Part shown: piece by piece, positions 8,195-17,893 of the stretch | How the letters are laid out: each line of letters starts with the position of its first letter | Position numbering within the stretch: position 1 is the stretch's first letter | Source: Halolactibacillus halophilus | GTDB taxonomy: Bacteria > Bacillota > Bacilli > Bacillales > Amphibacillaceae | Assembly: GCF_900115605.1 (NCBI RefSeq) | Contig: NZ_FOXC01000015.1 | Span: 1 to 56,881 of the forward strand | Direction: 5' to 3' | Length of the DNA: 56,881 nucleotides | Translations under genes and position numbers: made by a program | The notes under the pieces: generated by a model | What the model was told of the DNA's origin: nothing | The model's database searches: none | What the model saw: the letters and a program-made list of their open reading frames with translations, nothing else

Positions 8195-9616
8195 ATGAAA
8201 AAAATATTAGCATACATATTTATTTCTGTTTTCATGGTGAATATGGTTGTTCCTCTGTCACAGCCTGTAGTGGCCCAGTCGATTGACGAATTAAAACAGG
8301 AGCTCGAAGCATTAGAAGAAGAGCGTCAAAATATTAACAGCAATGCAAGTGACGCTGAGGAGCAGATTGAAGAAAATGAAGCGCGTCAACAAGAAGTGAA
8401 AGCAAAAATTGCTGAATTAGATGAAGATTTAGCTGTCACAGCGGATCAACTTGAAACGAAACAAAATGAAATTAATGTGACTGAAAATGATATTACAACG
8501 ATTCAAAGTAATATTGCTACAACTGAAAATGAGATTACTGAAACAGAAGCAGAAATTGTGCTATTAAACGAAGAAATTGAAGACTTAATGGAACGTATTG
8601 ATGAGCGCCAAGAATTAATTAGTTCGCGTCTTCGTTCGATGCAACGTACCGGTGGTAATGCATCATATTTAGAACTTGTGTTTAGTGCGCAAAGTTTTAG
8701 TGACTTTATCTCCCGCTTAACAGCTGTTTCTAAAATTCTAGATTCCGATAAAAATATTATGGAAATTCAAAAACAAGATAAATTAGATTTAGAAGAAAAA
8801 CGTGTTGAAGTTGAAACAAAAAAAGCTGACTTAGAAACAAAACGTGCTGAACTAACTGCAGCAAAAGAAGAGTTAGAATCGAAAAAAGCAAACCTTGTTG
8901 CACAAAAGCAAGACCTTGCCCGTATTCAGGAACAGTTAAATATTCAGCGTGCTAATCAATCTGATTTAATGGTTCAACTAGAAGAAGAACATGCTGAATT
9001 AGAAGAATATAAAGTGACACTGGCTGACCAACAAGAGATTAAACGTAAGGAAGCCGCTGCCCTTCAGCAAGCGATTAAAAATGCTGAAGCAGAAGCGAAC
9101 AAAAGTGAAGAACAGTTAGGTCAAGAAAGTGGCGATTCAGCCAGTGCTGGTTCAGGTTCATCTGGCGGGGTCCTCTTTTGGCCGGCGTCAACACGTCGAG
9201 TGACATCTTCTTTCAACCCGAACCGGGTCCACCCTATTACAGGTGTTGTTAGACCACACCGCGGAATGGATATTGCTTCACCAGGTACCCAACAAATTTA
9301 TGCCGCAGCAGATGGGGTTGTTGTTGCGACATATACTCAATATGATGGACGTATGAATGGCTATGGTGATGCGATTCTATTAACGCACTACATGGATCTA
9401 AATGGTGATGGTACGAAAGAACAAGTATCGACATTGTATGCGCACTTACGTTCAGGTTCAACACGTGTAAGCTCAGGTCAATCTGTCTCACGAGGTGACA
9501 CAATTGCACTTATGGGAAATACCGGTGTTGGAACAGGTCAACACTTACACTTTGAAGTTCACTTCGGGGGTTGGGCACATGCGAATGCCGTTAACCCAGC
9601 CACTTACTTGTACTAA
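8195..9616 (+). CDS. Secreted M23 murein endopeptidase with coiled-coil domain (CwlO/EnvC/PcsB-like)
   Basis: 473 residues. A Sec signal peptide ends near VVAQS (about residues 1-28). Residues 30-310 are a long coiled coil rich in E, K and Q with internal repeats (KKADLETKRAELTAAKEELE), the part that docks on FtsX in related systems. A Ser/Gly linker (SASAGSGSSGG) leads to a C-terminal LytM/M23 domain with the zinc ligands HRGMD and HLHFE, so it looks catalytically active. B. subtilis CwlO has the same coiled coil with an NlpC/P60 domain instead. Its location directly after ftsEX makes it the probable FtsEX-controlled hydrolase. RBS AAGGAG precedes ATG 8195. Confidence 0.9.
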   Translation: MKKILAYIFISVFMVNMVVPLSQPVVAQSIDELKQELEALEEERQNINSNASDAEEQIEENEARQQEVKAKIAELDEDLAVTADQLETKQNEINVTENDITTIQSNIATTENEITETEAEIVLLNEEIEDLMERIDERQELISSRLRSMQRTGGNASYLELVFSAQSFSDFISRLTAVSKILDSDKNIMEIQKQDKLDLEEKRVEVETKKADLETKRAELTAAKEELESKKANLVAQKQDLARIQEQLNIQRANQSDLMVQLEEEHAELEEYKVTLADQQEIKRKEAAALQQAIKNAEAEANKSEEQLGQESGDSASAGSGSSGGVLFWPASTRRVTSSFNPNRVHPITGVVRPHRGMDIASPGTQQIYAAADGVVVATYTQYDGRMNGYGDAILLTHYMDLNGDGTKEQVSTLYAHLRSGSTRVSSGQSVSRGDTIALMGNTGVGTGQHLHFEVHFGGWAHANAVNPATYLY

Positions 9617-9654
9617 ACAAGTCAATTTTAAAAAATAGATGAGTGATTATTAGA

Positions 9655-9684
9655 GGCATCACGCGACGAGCGTGGTGCCCTTTT
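9655..9684 (+). terminator. M23 hydrolase terminator
   Basis: Stem GGCATCACGC (9655-9664) and GCGTGGTGCC (9670-9679), one G-T pair, followed by CTTTT. Confidence 0.82.
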
Positions 9685-9764
9685 CGTACCGTTCTTATAA
9701 AAATTATGTTAAACTTAATAAAAACAGGTATTAAACAAATGTCAAGGATGTGGAGTGGTTAGTG

Positions 9765-11246
9765 TTGCGGATGAAAAAGAGTGTACTTATCATGTTGTTA
9801 ATTGCTGCTTTAGTTTTAGGTGGCGGTATAAGTTATGCAGTAACAGAATGGGTGTTAGTTGATGAGAGTCAGCCAACAACCTCAAATATGACCGAAGAGC
9901 GTTATGAAGAGATGTTGAATGAATTATCGGATTCTGTTCAACTACCGAAAGTTGTTCAAGCTTTTAATCAAATTCAATCCAATTATATAGAAGAGGTGTC
10001 CGATCAAGATTTAGTCGAAGGAGCCATTAGTGGTATGCTAAGCAGTTTGGGCGATCCTTACAGTGAATATTTAGATGTGGAAACGATGGAAGCTTTTAAT
10101 GAACAAATCGAAGCATCATTTGAAGGTATTGGAGCGGAAGTCAGTATGATCGATGGTGTTGTGACAATTGTCTCACCATTAAAAGGTTCTCCAGCTGAAA
10201 AAGCAGGTTTACGACCAAATGATCAGGTAATAACAATTAAAGGTGAGCCGACGGAAGGATTGGATTTACTTGAAGCCGTTGCAAAAATTCGGGGAGAAAA
10301 AGGAACCGATGTTAATATTGAAGTTAGACGACAAAATTCAGAACAGTTGATTCCTTTTACCATCACACGTGATACAATTCCACTAGAGACGGTGTACAGT
10401 GCAGGAGTTGAACAAAATGATGAAATGATTGGTTACATTGAAATTACGAACTTTTCAGAAACCACAGCGGTAGACTTTAAAGAAGCGTTAACGACGTTTG
10501 AAGCAGAGGGAATCGACGGCTTGGTTATTGATGTCCGTGGTAATCCTGGTGGTTTATTAGACGTTGTACAAGAAATTTTACGTGAATTTATCCCGAGTGA
10601 TCGTCCTTACATGCAAGTAGAAGATGGTAACGGTGAAAAAGAGCGGTTCTTTTCAAATACGGAAACGGCAAAGTCCTATCCAGTAACAGTGCTAATTGAT
10701 GAAGGGAGTGCCTCAGCTTCAGAAATTCTCGCCGTATCGTTACAAGAAACAATTGATGCGAATGTGGTTGGACAAACAAGTTTCGGTAAAGGTACCGTTC
10801 AAACGACATTAGATATGGGTGATGGTAGTTCACTTAAACTTACAATACTAAATTGGTTATCTGCAGAAGGTACATCCATTCATGAAGTTGGCGTAGAGCC
10901 AACCATTGAAGTTAAGCAACCCGACTATTATTACTCATCACCAATTGTTCTTGAGGAGACAGTAAAAGTTGATTCTGTCTCTACACAAGTGAGGTTTATG
11001 CAAGAGATGTTAAAAGGTTTAGGGTATGATATCAATCGTACAGACGGCTATTTTTCAAATGAAACAGCTATTACATTAGAAGCATTTCAAAATGAGCAAG
11101 GTTTATCCGTGACAGGAGAGCTTAATCAAGAAACAGCTGAGCGTCTTCAAAGTGAAATCATCCAACGAATTCGCGATGGGAAAGGCGACCAACAAAAAAC
11201 AGAAGCAATTAATGTAACAGTGCAACAAGCACAATTAAATGACTAG
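9765..11246 (+). CDS. ctpB: S41 C-terminal processing peptidase (CtpB-like)
   Basis: About 493 residues from TTG 9765, which sits 5 nt after GGAGTGG. ATG 9771 and GTG 9750 are alternatives. An N-terminal membrane anchor (VLIMLLIAALVLGGGISY) is followed by a PDZ domain (about residues 105-190) and the S41 serine protease core with the nucleophile region DEGSASASEI and general-base lysine in SFGKGTVQT. A C-terminal peptidoglycan-binding domain (LKGLGYDINRTDGYF...) follows. The enzyme trims extracytoplasmic proteins; in Bacillus CtpB takes part in regulated intramembrane signalling. It lies after ftsEX and before minJ, as in B. subtilis without swrA. Confidence 0.93.
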   Translation: MRMKKSVLIMLLIAALVLGGGISYAVTEWVLVDESQPTTSNMTEERYEEMLNELSDSVQLPKVVQAFNQIQSNYIEEVSDQDLVEGAISGMLSSLGDPYSEYLDVETMEAFNEQIEASFEGIGAEVSMIDGVVTIVSPLKGSPAEKAGLRPNDQVITIKGEPTEGLDLLEAVAKIRGEKGTDVNIEVRRQNSEQLIPFTITRDTIPLETVYSAGVEQNDEMIGYIEITNFSETTAVDFKEALTTFEAEGIDGLVIDVRGNPGGLLDVVQEILREFIPSDRPYMQVEDGNGEKERFFSNTETAKSYPVTVLIDEGSASASEILAVSLQETIDANVVGQTSFGKGTVQTTLDMGDGSSLKLTILNWLSAEGTSIHEVGVEPTIEVKQPDYYYSSPIVLEETVKVDSVSTQVRFMQEMLKGLGYDINRTDGYFSNETAITLEAFQNEQGLSVTGELNQETAERLQSEIIQRIRDGKGDQQKTEAINVTVQQAQLND

Positions 11247-11257
11247 AACGTAATGAA

Positions 11258-11292
11258 GAGTCCCTGCCTAATTGACAGGGACTCATTTTTTG
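11258..11292 (+). terminator. ctpB terminator
   Basis: A 9-bp stem GAGTCCCTG (11258-11266) and CAGGGACTC (11276-11284), then ATTTTTT. Confidence 0.88.
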
Positions 11293-11407
11293 GCATTATT
11301 TTTCACAGGTTTCATATGTAGATAAAAAATATGATATAGTAGGAACATGGAAAGTGAAGTCTTACAAAATGTGATAGGTTTTTACTGTAAAGGAGTGAGA
11401 GACTTAA

Positions 11408-12568
11408 GTGGAAGTTATAATGGCAATATTAAAGGCAATTGGATGGTTTTTCATTAACCCGTTATTCTATTGGTTTTTTATTCTAATATACATATCCTCA
11501 ACGAAACGAGTAGAGAAAGAAAGGTTAACATTCGGATATAAAGTATTCCCAACGCTTGATGAATGGTATGGTTTAAAACGTATTGGTTTAATTTTAAGTC
11601 TAATATTATCAATTATATTTATTGGTTTAGGCATCTTTTTACCGCCACTGTTTATTGTGTTACTTATCAGTTATTCTCTACTTTTTTCACTTACTGGCAA
11701 GTTTAGTTGGCTTAATAGCGTATATATTTTTGGGGCAAGCAGCTTGACTTTATTATTTTATCCTTATTATGAAAGCTACTTACCTGACGTGTTGAAAGTA
11801 TCCTTAACGCTTGATCATTGGATTATTTTCACTAGTTTAATGGGGATATTTATTCTGGCAGAAGCATTTTTATTAACGCGGACACGCGATGATCAAACAT
11901 TCCCGGAACGTTTTGTCGGGGCACGTGGGAAGCAAGTTGGACAGCACCGGATTAAAAAATTAGCACTACTACCAGTACTATTTATTTGGCCAATCGGTGA
12001 CCTTGATGTGTTTTTCCAATACTGGCCAGTCTTTGACTATCAAGGAGAGAGTTATGGGTTGATTTTCTTTCCGCTATTACTTGGCCTTGAACATGTCATA
12101 CGTACACGACGACCAAAGGTATTTAGCCAGTGGCTACTGAAGCGGTTAACCTTATTAGGTATGAGCGTGATCATACTTAGTCTTACAGGCTTTCTTTATG
12201 CGCCTTTAATTCTGTTAAGTATCATTGTAGGCCTTATTGGTCGAGAAATTCTACTCTTTAACACGCGGCAACATGAAGCAAATCATCCAACATTATACGG
12301 TCCTTCTAAGGAGGGGTTAAAGGTGCTTGGTGTACATCCTTTTTCACCTGCAAGTGAGATGGGGATTGAAATTGGAGAAGTGATTACGAAAGTGAACGGT
12401 CATAAGGTCTCTAACGGGGATGAATTTTATGAAGCGTTACAATCTAATTTAGCTTTTTGTAAGATCGATATTTATAACCTTGAGGGTGAAATTCGTTTTA
12501 CTCAACGTGCGTATTATGAAGGTGATCATCATCAATTGGGATTAGTATTTGTAGAAGATTATATTTAA
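11408..12568 (+). CDS. minJ: MinJ-like polytopic membrane protein with C-terminal PDZ domain
   Basis: 386 residues from GTG 11408, 10 nt after AAAGGAGTG. The ATG at 11420 is too far from that RBS. Six to eight hydrophobic segments occupy residues 1-285. The C-terminal 90 residues form a PDZ domain (LKVLGVHPFSPASEMGIEIG, then GEVITKVNG). In B. subtilis MinJ links DivIVA at the poles to MinCD and helps place the division site, and lies downstream of ctpB as here. Sequence between family members is poorly conserved, so the name rests on architecture and position. Confidence 0.82.
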   Translation: MEVIMAILKAIGWFFINPLFYWFFILIYISSTKRVEKERLTFGYKVFPTLDEWYGLKRIGLILSLILSIIFIGLGIFLPPLFIVLLISYSLLFSLTGKFSWLNSVYIFGASSLTLLFYPYYESYLPDVLKVSLTLDHWIIFTSLMGIFILAEAFLLTRTRDDQTFPERFVGARGKQVGQHRIKKLALLPVLFIWPIGDLDVFFQYWPVFDYQGESYGLIFFPLLLGLEHVIRTRRPKVFSQWLLKRLTLLGMSVIILSLTGFLYAPLILLSIIVGLIGREILLFNTRQHEANHPTLYGPSKEGLKVLGVHPFSPASEMGIEIGEVITKVNGHKVSNGDEFYEALQSNLAFCKIDIYNLEGEIRFTQRAYYEGDHHQLGLVFVEDYI

Positions 12569-12589
12569 AATAAGATGAATAATAGTTTA

Positions 12590-12625
12590 AACAAAAAAAC
12601 AGCCGAGAGTGGCTGTTTTTTGTTT
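12590..12625. terminator. Bidirectional terminator between minJ and the SNF2 helicase
   Basis: ACAAAAAAACAGCC (12591-12604) and GGCTGTTTTTTGT (12611-12623) around loop GAGAGT. A/T tails on both sides serve the two convergent genes. Confidence 0.88.
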
Positions 12626-12664
12626 AATGACGAAAGAACGGTTGTAATTGATGTGAATAAACGA

Positions 12665-15600
12665 TTACAATTCAGATTCAACAGATAATAGCGAAAGAAT
12701 ATCATCTTTAGATAATGAAGATAGTAATGTTTCACCTGGTTCAATAACTTCATTAACTAACGCACGTTTTTTCTGTTGTAAGTTGAAGATTTTTTCTTCA
12801 ATCGTCCCTTCTGTAATGAGGCGAATGACCTCAACTTTTTTTGTTTGTCCAATCCGATGTGCGCGTCCAGCCGCTTGTTGTTCAACGGCAGGATTCCACC
12901 ATAAGTCAAACAAGATGACGGTATCAGCACCAGTGAGGTTTAGACCTGTTCCACCTGCTTTTAATGAAATAAGAAACAGATCTTTTTCACCGTCGTTGAA
13001 CTGGTCAACTTTTTCTAATCGTTCCATTGATGGTGTTTGCCCGTCAAGATAAAAATGAGTTAATCCAAGTTCTTCAAGCTCACGGGCGATGATTTTTAAC
13101 ATGCTGGGGAACTGTGAAAATAACAAGACGCGTCGGTTTTCCTCTTTAAGTTGGCTCAATAAGGTTTTTAATAAGTCAAGCTTGCCTGAATCACCGGTAT
13201 AGTTTTCTAAAAATAAGCTCGGATGACAACAAATTTGTCTCAACCGGGTCAAGCCTGATAAGATATCAAGCTTATTTTCATTGAATGGTGCATTATTTAT
13301 GGTATCTTTTATTTTATTAACATAAGATAGATACACCTGTTTTTGATCAAGTGTTAAGTCAGTGTATTTTTCATATTCAAATTTTTCCGGTAAGTCAGTC
13401 AGTACATCGGTCTTTAAGCGACGTAAAATAAAGGGACGCACCATTTGTTTAATTGCCATTGTGTCTAAAGAAAGAAAATATTTCTTTGTTCCTAAGAAAC
13501 CCGGTGATAGGGTTTGAAAAATGGACCAAAGTTCTTCTAGACGGTTTTCAATCGGTGTCCCACTAAGGGCGAATCGATGCGTGGCATTGATAGCTCTAGC
13601 CGCTTTTGCTGTTTGGGTTAAATGATTTTTAATCGCTTGGGCCTCGTCTAAAATAAAGTGAGTAAACAACATCGATTGATATAATTCACGATCTTGTCGG
13701 AGGAGCGGATAGGAAGTAATCCACACATCACTTGGTTGTTTGATTTGTTGTTTCCGCTCTAGTTGATTGCCACTGACGACTTGAATTGTTAAAGAAGGCG
13801 CAAAGCGTTCGAATTCTTTCTTCCAGTTATAGATGAGTGATGACGGTGCCACGATTAAACTTTTTGTGTCCTTACTTTTTTCATAATCACTTAAGATATA
13901 GGTGATCGTTTGCAGTGTCTTACCTAACCCCATTTCATCGGCTAAAATCCCTCCTAAATGATAGGCGCTCAGAGTTTTAAACCACTGGTAACCGACGTGT
14001 TGATAGTCACGTAACTCAGCCTCGATCTGAGGTAATGGGTAAGCAGTATTTTTTGCTATGTCCAAATCTTTTATTAATGTGTCAAAAGTGGCTTCATAAG
14101 CCGTCGTATCTCTAAAATAATCATCAACAACCGTCGCATGAACAGGACTTAAGTGTAGGCCATCTTTTTTTACATCGTTCTTTTTCAATTTTAGTGAGGC
14201 AGCAAAGGCTTTAAATTGTTCAAACGCTTCACTCTCTAAGTCTACAAGCGGTCCTTGGTTTGGACGATAATAGCGTTTCTTTTCAATCAAGGCTTTCATT
14301 AGTTCATGAATCTCTTGGTCATCAATGCCGTTAATGTCAAAATCAATTGATAAGACATTTAAGCGGTCATCAAATCGAATCGAGGGATCAAATTGAATGG
14401 TTTCCTCATTAATCATTGCTTTTAATTGATCAGATAAGTAGATGTTATAAATCTCCTTTAATTCAGGGACAATATCTAAAAGAAAGTCATAGATTTTATC
14501 AACGTGAAAGAGTTGGAAACGTTGATTAATATACTGAAATCCCCATTGTCTTAATTGTTCTATCACTTTCTCCTCTGCTTTAACCTCACGAACGACAATA
14601 CGGTCGGTATCTTTGATTGGCTGATTGAATGAGAACCGGTAATCACCATATTGATAATCAACGGTGACCCCAAGTGATTCCCCAATAAATTCTAAGTAAA
14701 TATGAACGACAAGTGTTGCTTCGTATAGCTTTTGCTTCACATTCTCTGTGATTGTTATCGTACCGATTGCTTCAAGCATTGGTTTAACATAAGTTAAAAA
14801 GCTTTGAAAGTCACTCGGTGAGATAGTGAGCTGTTCGGATAAATGTCTTGGCATCTCTTTCATAATTTTATTGACAATTATTTTTTGATCAGCTGACAAA
14901 GTATAAATATTAGATTGTTTAATGAAGACTTGATAATACGGTGAGTAACGATAACTTAAGAAATCACCGAAGTGAATAACTTGGTTTTCTGCCGCCGTAT
15001 CAATCGTGAAATTAATATGGTTCTCTAGCGGCATAAGCGCTAACTCACTATATTCTTTTTGGGTATCTGATTTATACGTCAATGGTTGTGCCGTGAGTAA
15101 AGTGAATAACTGCTCAAATACATAAGGTGGCACAATCATTAAGCGCTGTTGCTGTTCAGCGTATAAGTCTTTATAGGCGCGCTCATTTGTAAGTGCGTAT
15201 TTTAACAAGTTTAATATTTGTTGGTCGATTGTACCAAATTGGTGTTGGTTAGGCGTATATGAAAATTTGTCAGTCACCTGATAAGGTTGTTGATAATAAA
15301 CCGCGTCGATAAACTCACGCAAATCCTTGACAATAAACGGTTTTGTTTCTCCAACATATAATCCAATCACAAAACGTTTGTCATCAGTAAAAGACGGGCT
15401 CACTTCGTTTAATAGATAATGGATGCGTAACGTTTGTTTTTCTTTAGGTAAAACGGGTTCCTTAAAGGTATCTAATAATCGTAAGGAAAACGGGTCGCTC
15501 TTTTTAGCTTCTGGCACGTTTGTTTCAAGGTGTGGTTGTTGATGCTTACTAATGGCAAGTAACACGGCAGCAATGTGTTTACAAGTCCCATGTGTATGAA

Positions 15601-15823
15601 ATGCTGGACACGTACAACGCGTTTCTAAATCATCATCGTCATAGACAAAAATATTAACATGGAAAGTTTCACTGCCCCTGACATCGGCTTTCCACATATT
15701 AATTGCCTGATTGTAACTTAAATGATTGACGCGCCCTTTTTTATAGTAGTCCAAACCTCGACGATAAAACCGTTGGCCTGTTAATTTCATAATTTCTTTT
15801 GGTTCAAAAATTATCCGTGGCAT
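12665..15823 (-). CDS. SWIM zinc-finger SNF2-family DNA helicase/ATPase
   Basis: 1052 residues. The N-terminal SWIM zinc finger has ligands C70, C72, C81 and H83 (CTCPAFHTHGTCKHI). A middle region of about 500 residues is the bacterial SNF2-associated domain. The C-terminal SWI2/SNF2 motor shows motif I DEMGLGKT (about residue 630), motif II DEAQ, motif III LSGTPIEN, and the helicase C-terminal motifs LISLKAGGTGLNLT and QAAGRAHRIGQ. The family translocates on double-stranded DNA and remodels nucleoprotein such as stalled RNA polymerase; RapA and YwqA are relatives. RBS AAAGGGG precedes ATG 15823 on the minus strand. It is divergent from prfC and monocistronic. It is not a neighbour of these genes in B. 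subtilis. Confidence 0.92.
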   Translation of the reverse strand: MPRIIFEPKEIMKLTGQRFYRRGLDYYKKGRVNHLSYNQAINMWKADVRGSETFHVNIFVYDDDDLETRCTCPAFHTHGTCKHIAAVLLAISKHQQPHLETNVPEAKKSDPFSLRLLDTFKEPVLPKEKQTLRIHYLLNEVSPSFTDDKRFVIGLYVGETKPFIVKDLREFIDAVYYQQPYQVTDKFSYTPNQHQFGTIDQQILNLLKYALTNERAYKDLYAEQQQRLMIVPPYVFEQLFTLLTAQPLTYKSDTQKEYSELALMPLENHINFTIDTAAENQVIHFGDFLSYRYSPYYQVFIKQSNIYTLSADQKIIVNKIMKEMPRHLSEQLTISPSDFQSFLTYVKPMLEAIGTITITENVKQKLYEATLVVHIYLEFIGESLGVTVDYQYGDYRFSFNQPIKDTDRIVVREVKAEEKVIEQLRQWGFQYINQRFQLFHVDKIYDFLLDIVPELKEIYNIYLSDQLKAMINEETIQFDPSIRFDDRLNVLSIDFDINGIDDQEIHELMKALIEKKRYYRPNQGPLVDLESEAFEQFKAFAASLKLKKNDVKKDGLHLSPVHATVVDDYFRDTTAYEATFDTLIKDLDIAKNTAYPLPQIEAELRDYQHVGYQWFKTLSAYHLGGILADEMGLGKTLQTITYILSDYEKSKDTKSLIVAPSSLIYNWKKEFERFAPSLTIQVVSGNQLERKQQIKQPSDVWITSYPLLRQDRELYQSMLFTHFILDEAQAIKNHLTQTAKAARAINATHRFALSGTPIENRLEELWSIFQTLSPGFLGTKKYFLSLDTMAIKQMVRPFILRRLKTDVLTDLPEKFEYEKYTDLTLDQKQVYLSYVNKIKDTINNAPFNENKLDILSGLTRLRQICCHPSLFLENYTGDSGKLDLLKTLLSQLKEENRRVLLFSQFPSMLKIIARELEELGLTHFYLDGQTPSMERLEKVDQFNDGEKDLFLISLKAGGTGLNLTGADTVILFDLWWNPAVEQQAAGRAHRIGQTKKVEVIRLITEGTIEEKIFNLQQKKRALVNEVIEPGETLLSSLSKDDILSLLSVESEL

Positions 15824-15856
15824 AAAAAAACCCCTTTAAAAAAATGCTATCTAACC

Positions 15857-15862
15857 ATTATA
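15857..15862 (-). promoter_or_regulatory. -10 element of the SNF2 helicase gene
   Basis: TATAAT on the minus strand, about 35 nt before the start codon. No good -35. Confidence 0.42.
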
Positions 15863-15991
15863 ACAAAGATTACACGTAATGAGCAGAACTTACGACGATA
15901 GTCATTGACTTTTTTTCATGTTTTGTGCTACTTTCATTAACAGAGTAATAAGAAAATCGAGCGTGTGAGGGGTTAAAACATGTAAATACGA

Positions 15992-16020
15992 TTGACTTGA
16001 TATAAACGCATGACATAAAA
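15992..16020 (+). promoter_or_regulatory. Possible prfC promoter
   Basis: TTGACT (15992-15997), then 16-17 bp and CATAAAA. The leader to ATG 16104 would be about 80 nt. Confidence 0.38.
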
Positions 16021-16103
16021 GACGGTCGGAGTATTGTTTCTAGAATAATACAAGATAAGTGGTCGCTAAAAATGACTAGAATGTAAAGAGAGAAGGAAAA
16101 GAA

Positions 16104-17687
16104 ATGAGTATAAAAATAGAAAAAGATATGCGAAAAACGTTTGCGATTATTTCCCACCCGGATGCAGGTAAAACAACAATGACCGAAAAATTGTTAATGT
16201 TTGGTAACTTAATTAGAGAAGCTGGAACGGTGAAAGGGAAAAAATCAGGCAAATTTGCGACGAGTGACTGGATGGAAATTGAGAAACAACGTGGAATCTC
16301 AGTTACCTCAAGTGTGATGAATTTCCCATATAAAGACTATAAAGTTAATATTCTTGATACCCCGGGACACGAAGACTTTAGTGAAGATACTTACCGGACA
16401 CTAACGGCGGTGGATAGTGTTGTTATGATTATTGATGCGACTAAAGGGATTGAAGCACAAACGATTAAATTATTTAAAGTCTGTAAAATGCGTGGTATTC
16501 CAATTTTTACGTTTATTAATAAATTGGACCGCGAGGGACGTGAACCGTTTGATCTACTCGATCAAATTGAGGAAGTCTTAGACATTGAAACCTATCCGAT
16601 GAACTGGCCCGTTGGGATGGGGAAACGATTCCTTGGGATTTTAGATCGGTATAATGATCAATTTGTTAAGTTTAATGGAAGTGAGCGTGAAAGTTTAATT
16701 CCGTTTGATACTTTACACAGTGGTGATTATAAAGACATTACCGAAGACCCAACGTTTAAAGAAACGGAAGAAGAAATGCTGTTGTTGGATGAAGCGGGTG
16801 ATCAGTTTGATTTAGACAAAGTAATAAAAGGTGATCAAACGCCGGTATTTTTCGGAAGTGCGCTCGCACCATTTGGTGTTGAGACGTTCTTTGACACGTT
16901 CATCGATTTAGCGCCAACGCCTCAAGCGCGTAAGACAACAGAGGGGTTAGTAGAGCCTGAACAGGAACAATTCTCAGGCTTTATCTTTAAAATTCAAGCC
17001 AATATGAACCCTGCTCACCGTGATCGGGTCGCCTTCTTACGTGTGTGTTCTGGAAAGTTTGAGCGCGGGATGTCCGTCACCTTGCCCCGGACAGGCAAGG
17101 CATTTAAATTAAATCAAACGCAACAATTCGTCGCCTCAAGTCGAGGGACAGTAGATGAAGCTTATCCAGGAGATATTATTGGGATCTATGACCCAGGTGT
17201 CTACCGGATTGGTGATACGCTACTTGAAGGTAAACAAACCTTTGAATATGACGAATTACCACAATTCCCGCCAGAATTATTTAAGCGCGTGACAGCGAAG
17301 AACGTCATGAAATCAAAACAGTTTAAAAAAGGCTTGGAACAGCTCGTTCAAGAAGGTGCTATTCAACTGTTTAAGACTTACCCGATGGAAAATTATATTA
17401 TCGGTGCTGTAGGGGAATTGCAGTATCAAGTATTTGAACATCGTATGAAACATGAATACAATGTTGACGTGATGTTTGAATCGATTGGTGAGCGTATTCC
17501 GCGTTGGTTAACGGATAACCAAGTCGATACGGCACTGTTTGATGACCGTAACTTACTCGTAAAAGATCGTGAAGGGGAGTTTTTAGTTTTATTTAAAAAT
17601 GATTTCGCCTTACGTTGGTTCACCGATAAGCACAAAGATATTGAATTAATCGATTTATTTGAAGTCAATCAATATAATCAAGGATAA
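16104..17687 (+). CDS. prfC: Peptide chain release factor 3 (RF3 GTPase)
   Basis: 527 residues, the usual RF3 length. GTPase motifs are G1 HPDAGKTT, G2 within the GISVTSSV segment, G3 DTPGHEDF and G4 NKLD. EF-G-like domains II and III follow. RF3 recycles RF1 and RF2 after peptide release, and fits functionally with prfB in the same window. The gene is absent from B. subtilis but common in staphylococci and lactic acid bacteria. RBS GAGAGAAGG precedes ATG 16104. It has its own terminator and is divergent from the SNF2 gene. Confidence 0.95.
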   Translation: MSIKIEKDMRKTFAIISHPDAGKTTMTEKLLMFGNLIREAGTVKGKKSGKFATSDWMEIEKQRGISVTSSVMNFPYKDYKVNILDTPGHEDFSEDTYRTLTAVDSVVMIIDATKGIEAQTIKLFKVCKMRGIPIFTFINKLDREGREPFDLLDQIEEVLDIETYPMNWPVGMGKRFLGILDRYNDQFVKFNGSERESLIPFDTLHSGDYKDITEDPTFKETEEEMLLLDEAGDQFDLDKVIKGDQTPVFFGSALAPFGVETFFDTFIDLAPTPQARKTTEGLVEPEQEQFSGFIFKIQANMNPAHRDRVAFLRVCSGKFERGMSVTLPRTGKAFKLNQTQQFVASSRGTVDEAYPGDIIGIYDPGVYRIGDTLLEGKQTFEYDELPQFPPELFKRVTAKNVMKSKQFKKGLEQLVQEGAIQLFKTYPMENYIIGAVGELQYQVFEHRMKHEYNVDVMFESIGERIPRWLTDNQVDTALFDDRNLLVKDREGEFLVLFKNDFALRWFTDKHKDIELIDLFEVNQYNQG

Positions 17688-17688
17688 T

Positions 17689-17721
17689 AAAAGGCTTAGG
17701 AGTAACTCTCCTAAGCCTTTT
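17689..17721 (+). terminator. prfC terminator
   Basis: A 14-bp stem AAAAGGCTTAGGAG/CTCCTAAGCCTTTT around TAACT with an A/T end on both sides. Very strong. Confidence 0.9.
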
Positions 17722-17794
17722 GATTTGGTTTCTAGTATAAATCATGCTTCAATAAGAAGAGCACTAAAAGCAAGACTAGCGTTGATGATATTAA

Positions 17795-17808
17795 AGAATG
17801 TTTGTTCG
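17795..17808 (+). promoter_or_regulatory. Candidate LexA (SOS) box of uvrBA
   Basis: AGAATGTTTGTTCG matches the Bacillus SOS box CGAAC-N4-GTTCG at 8 of 10 fixed positions, with a perfect right half. It overlaps the expected -35 region of the promoter whose -10 is at 17829, which suits repression. Confidence 0.6.
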
Positions 17809-17828
17809 CTTTTTAATTGATAATTGTG

Positions 17829-17834
17829 TATAAT
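17829..17834 (+). promoter_or_regulatory. -10 element of uvrBA
   Basis: TATAAT, 60 nt before the uvrB ATG. The -35 (near TCGCTT) is poor and lies in the candidate LexA box. Confidence 0.5.
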
Positions 17835-17893
17835 AGGTTTACACGAAGTGTCGAAAGGTAAACAATATAAGTGAAAAGAACGGAGGAAAGAAA

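Noticed and set aside
15870-16157. Minus-strand ORF between the SNF2 gene and prfC
   Set aside because: Covers the divergent promoter region, overlaps prfC, has no RBS and a composition like translated A/T-rich intergenic DNA.
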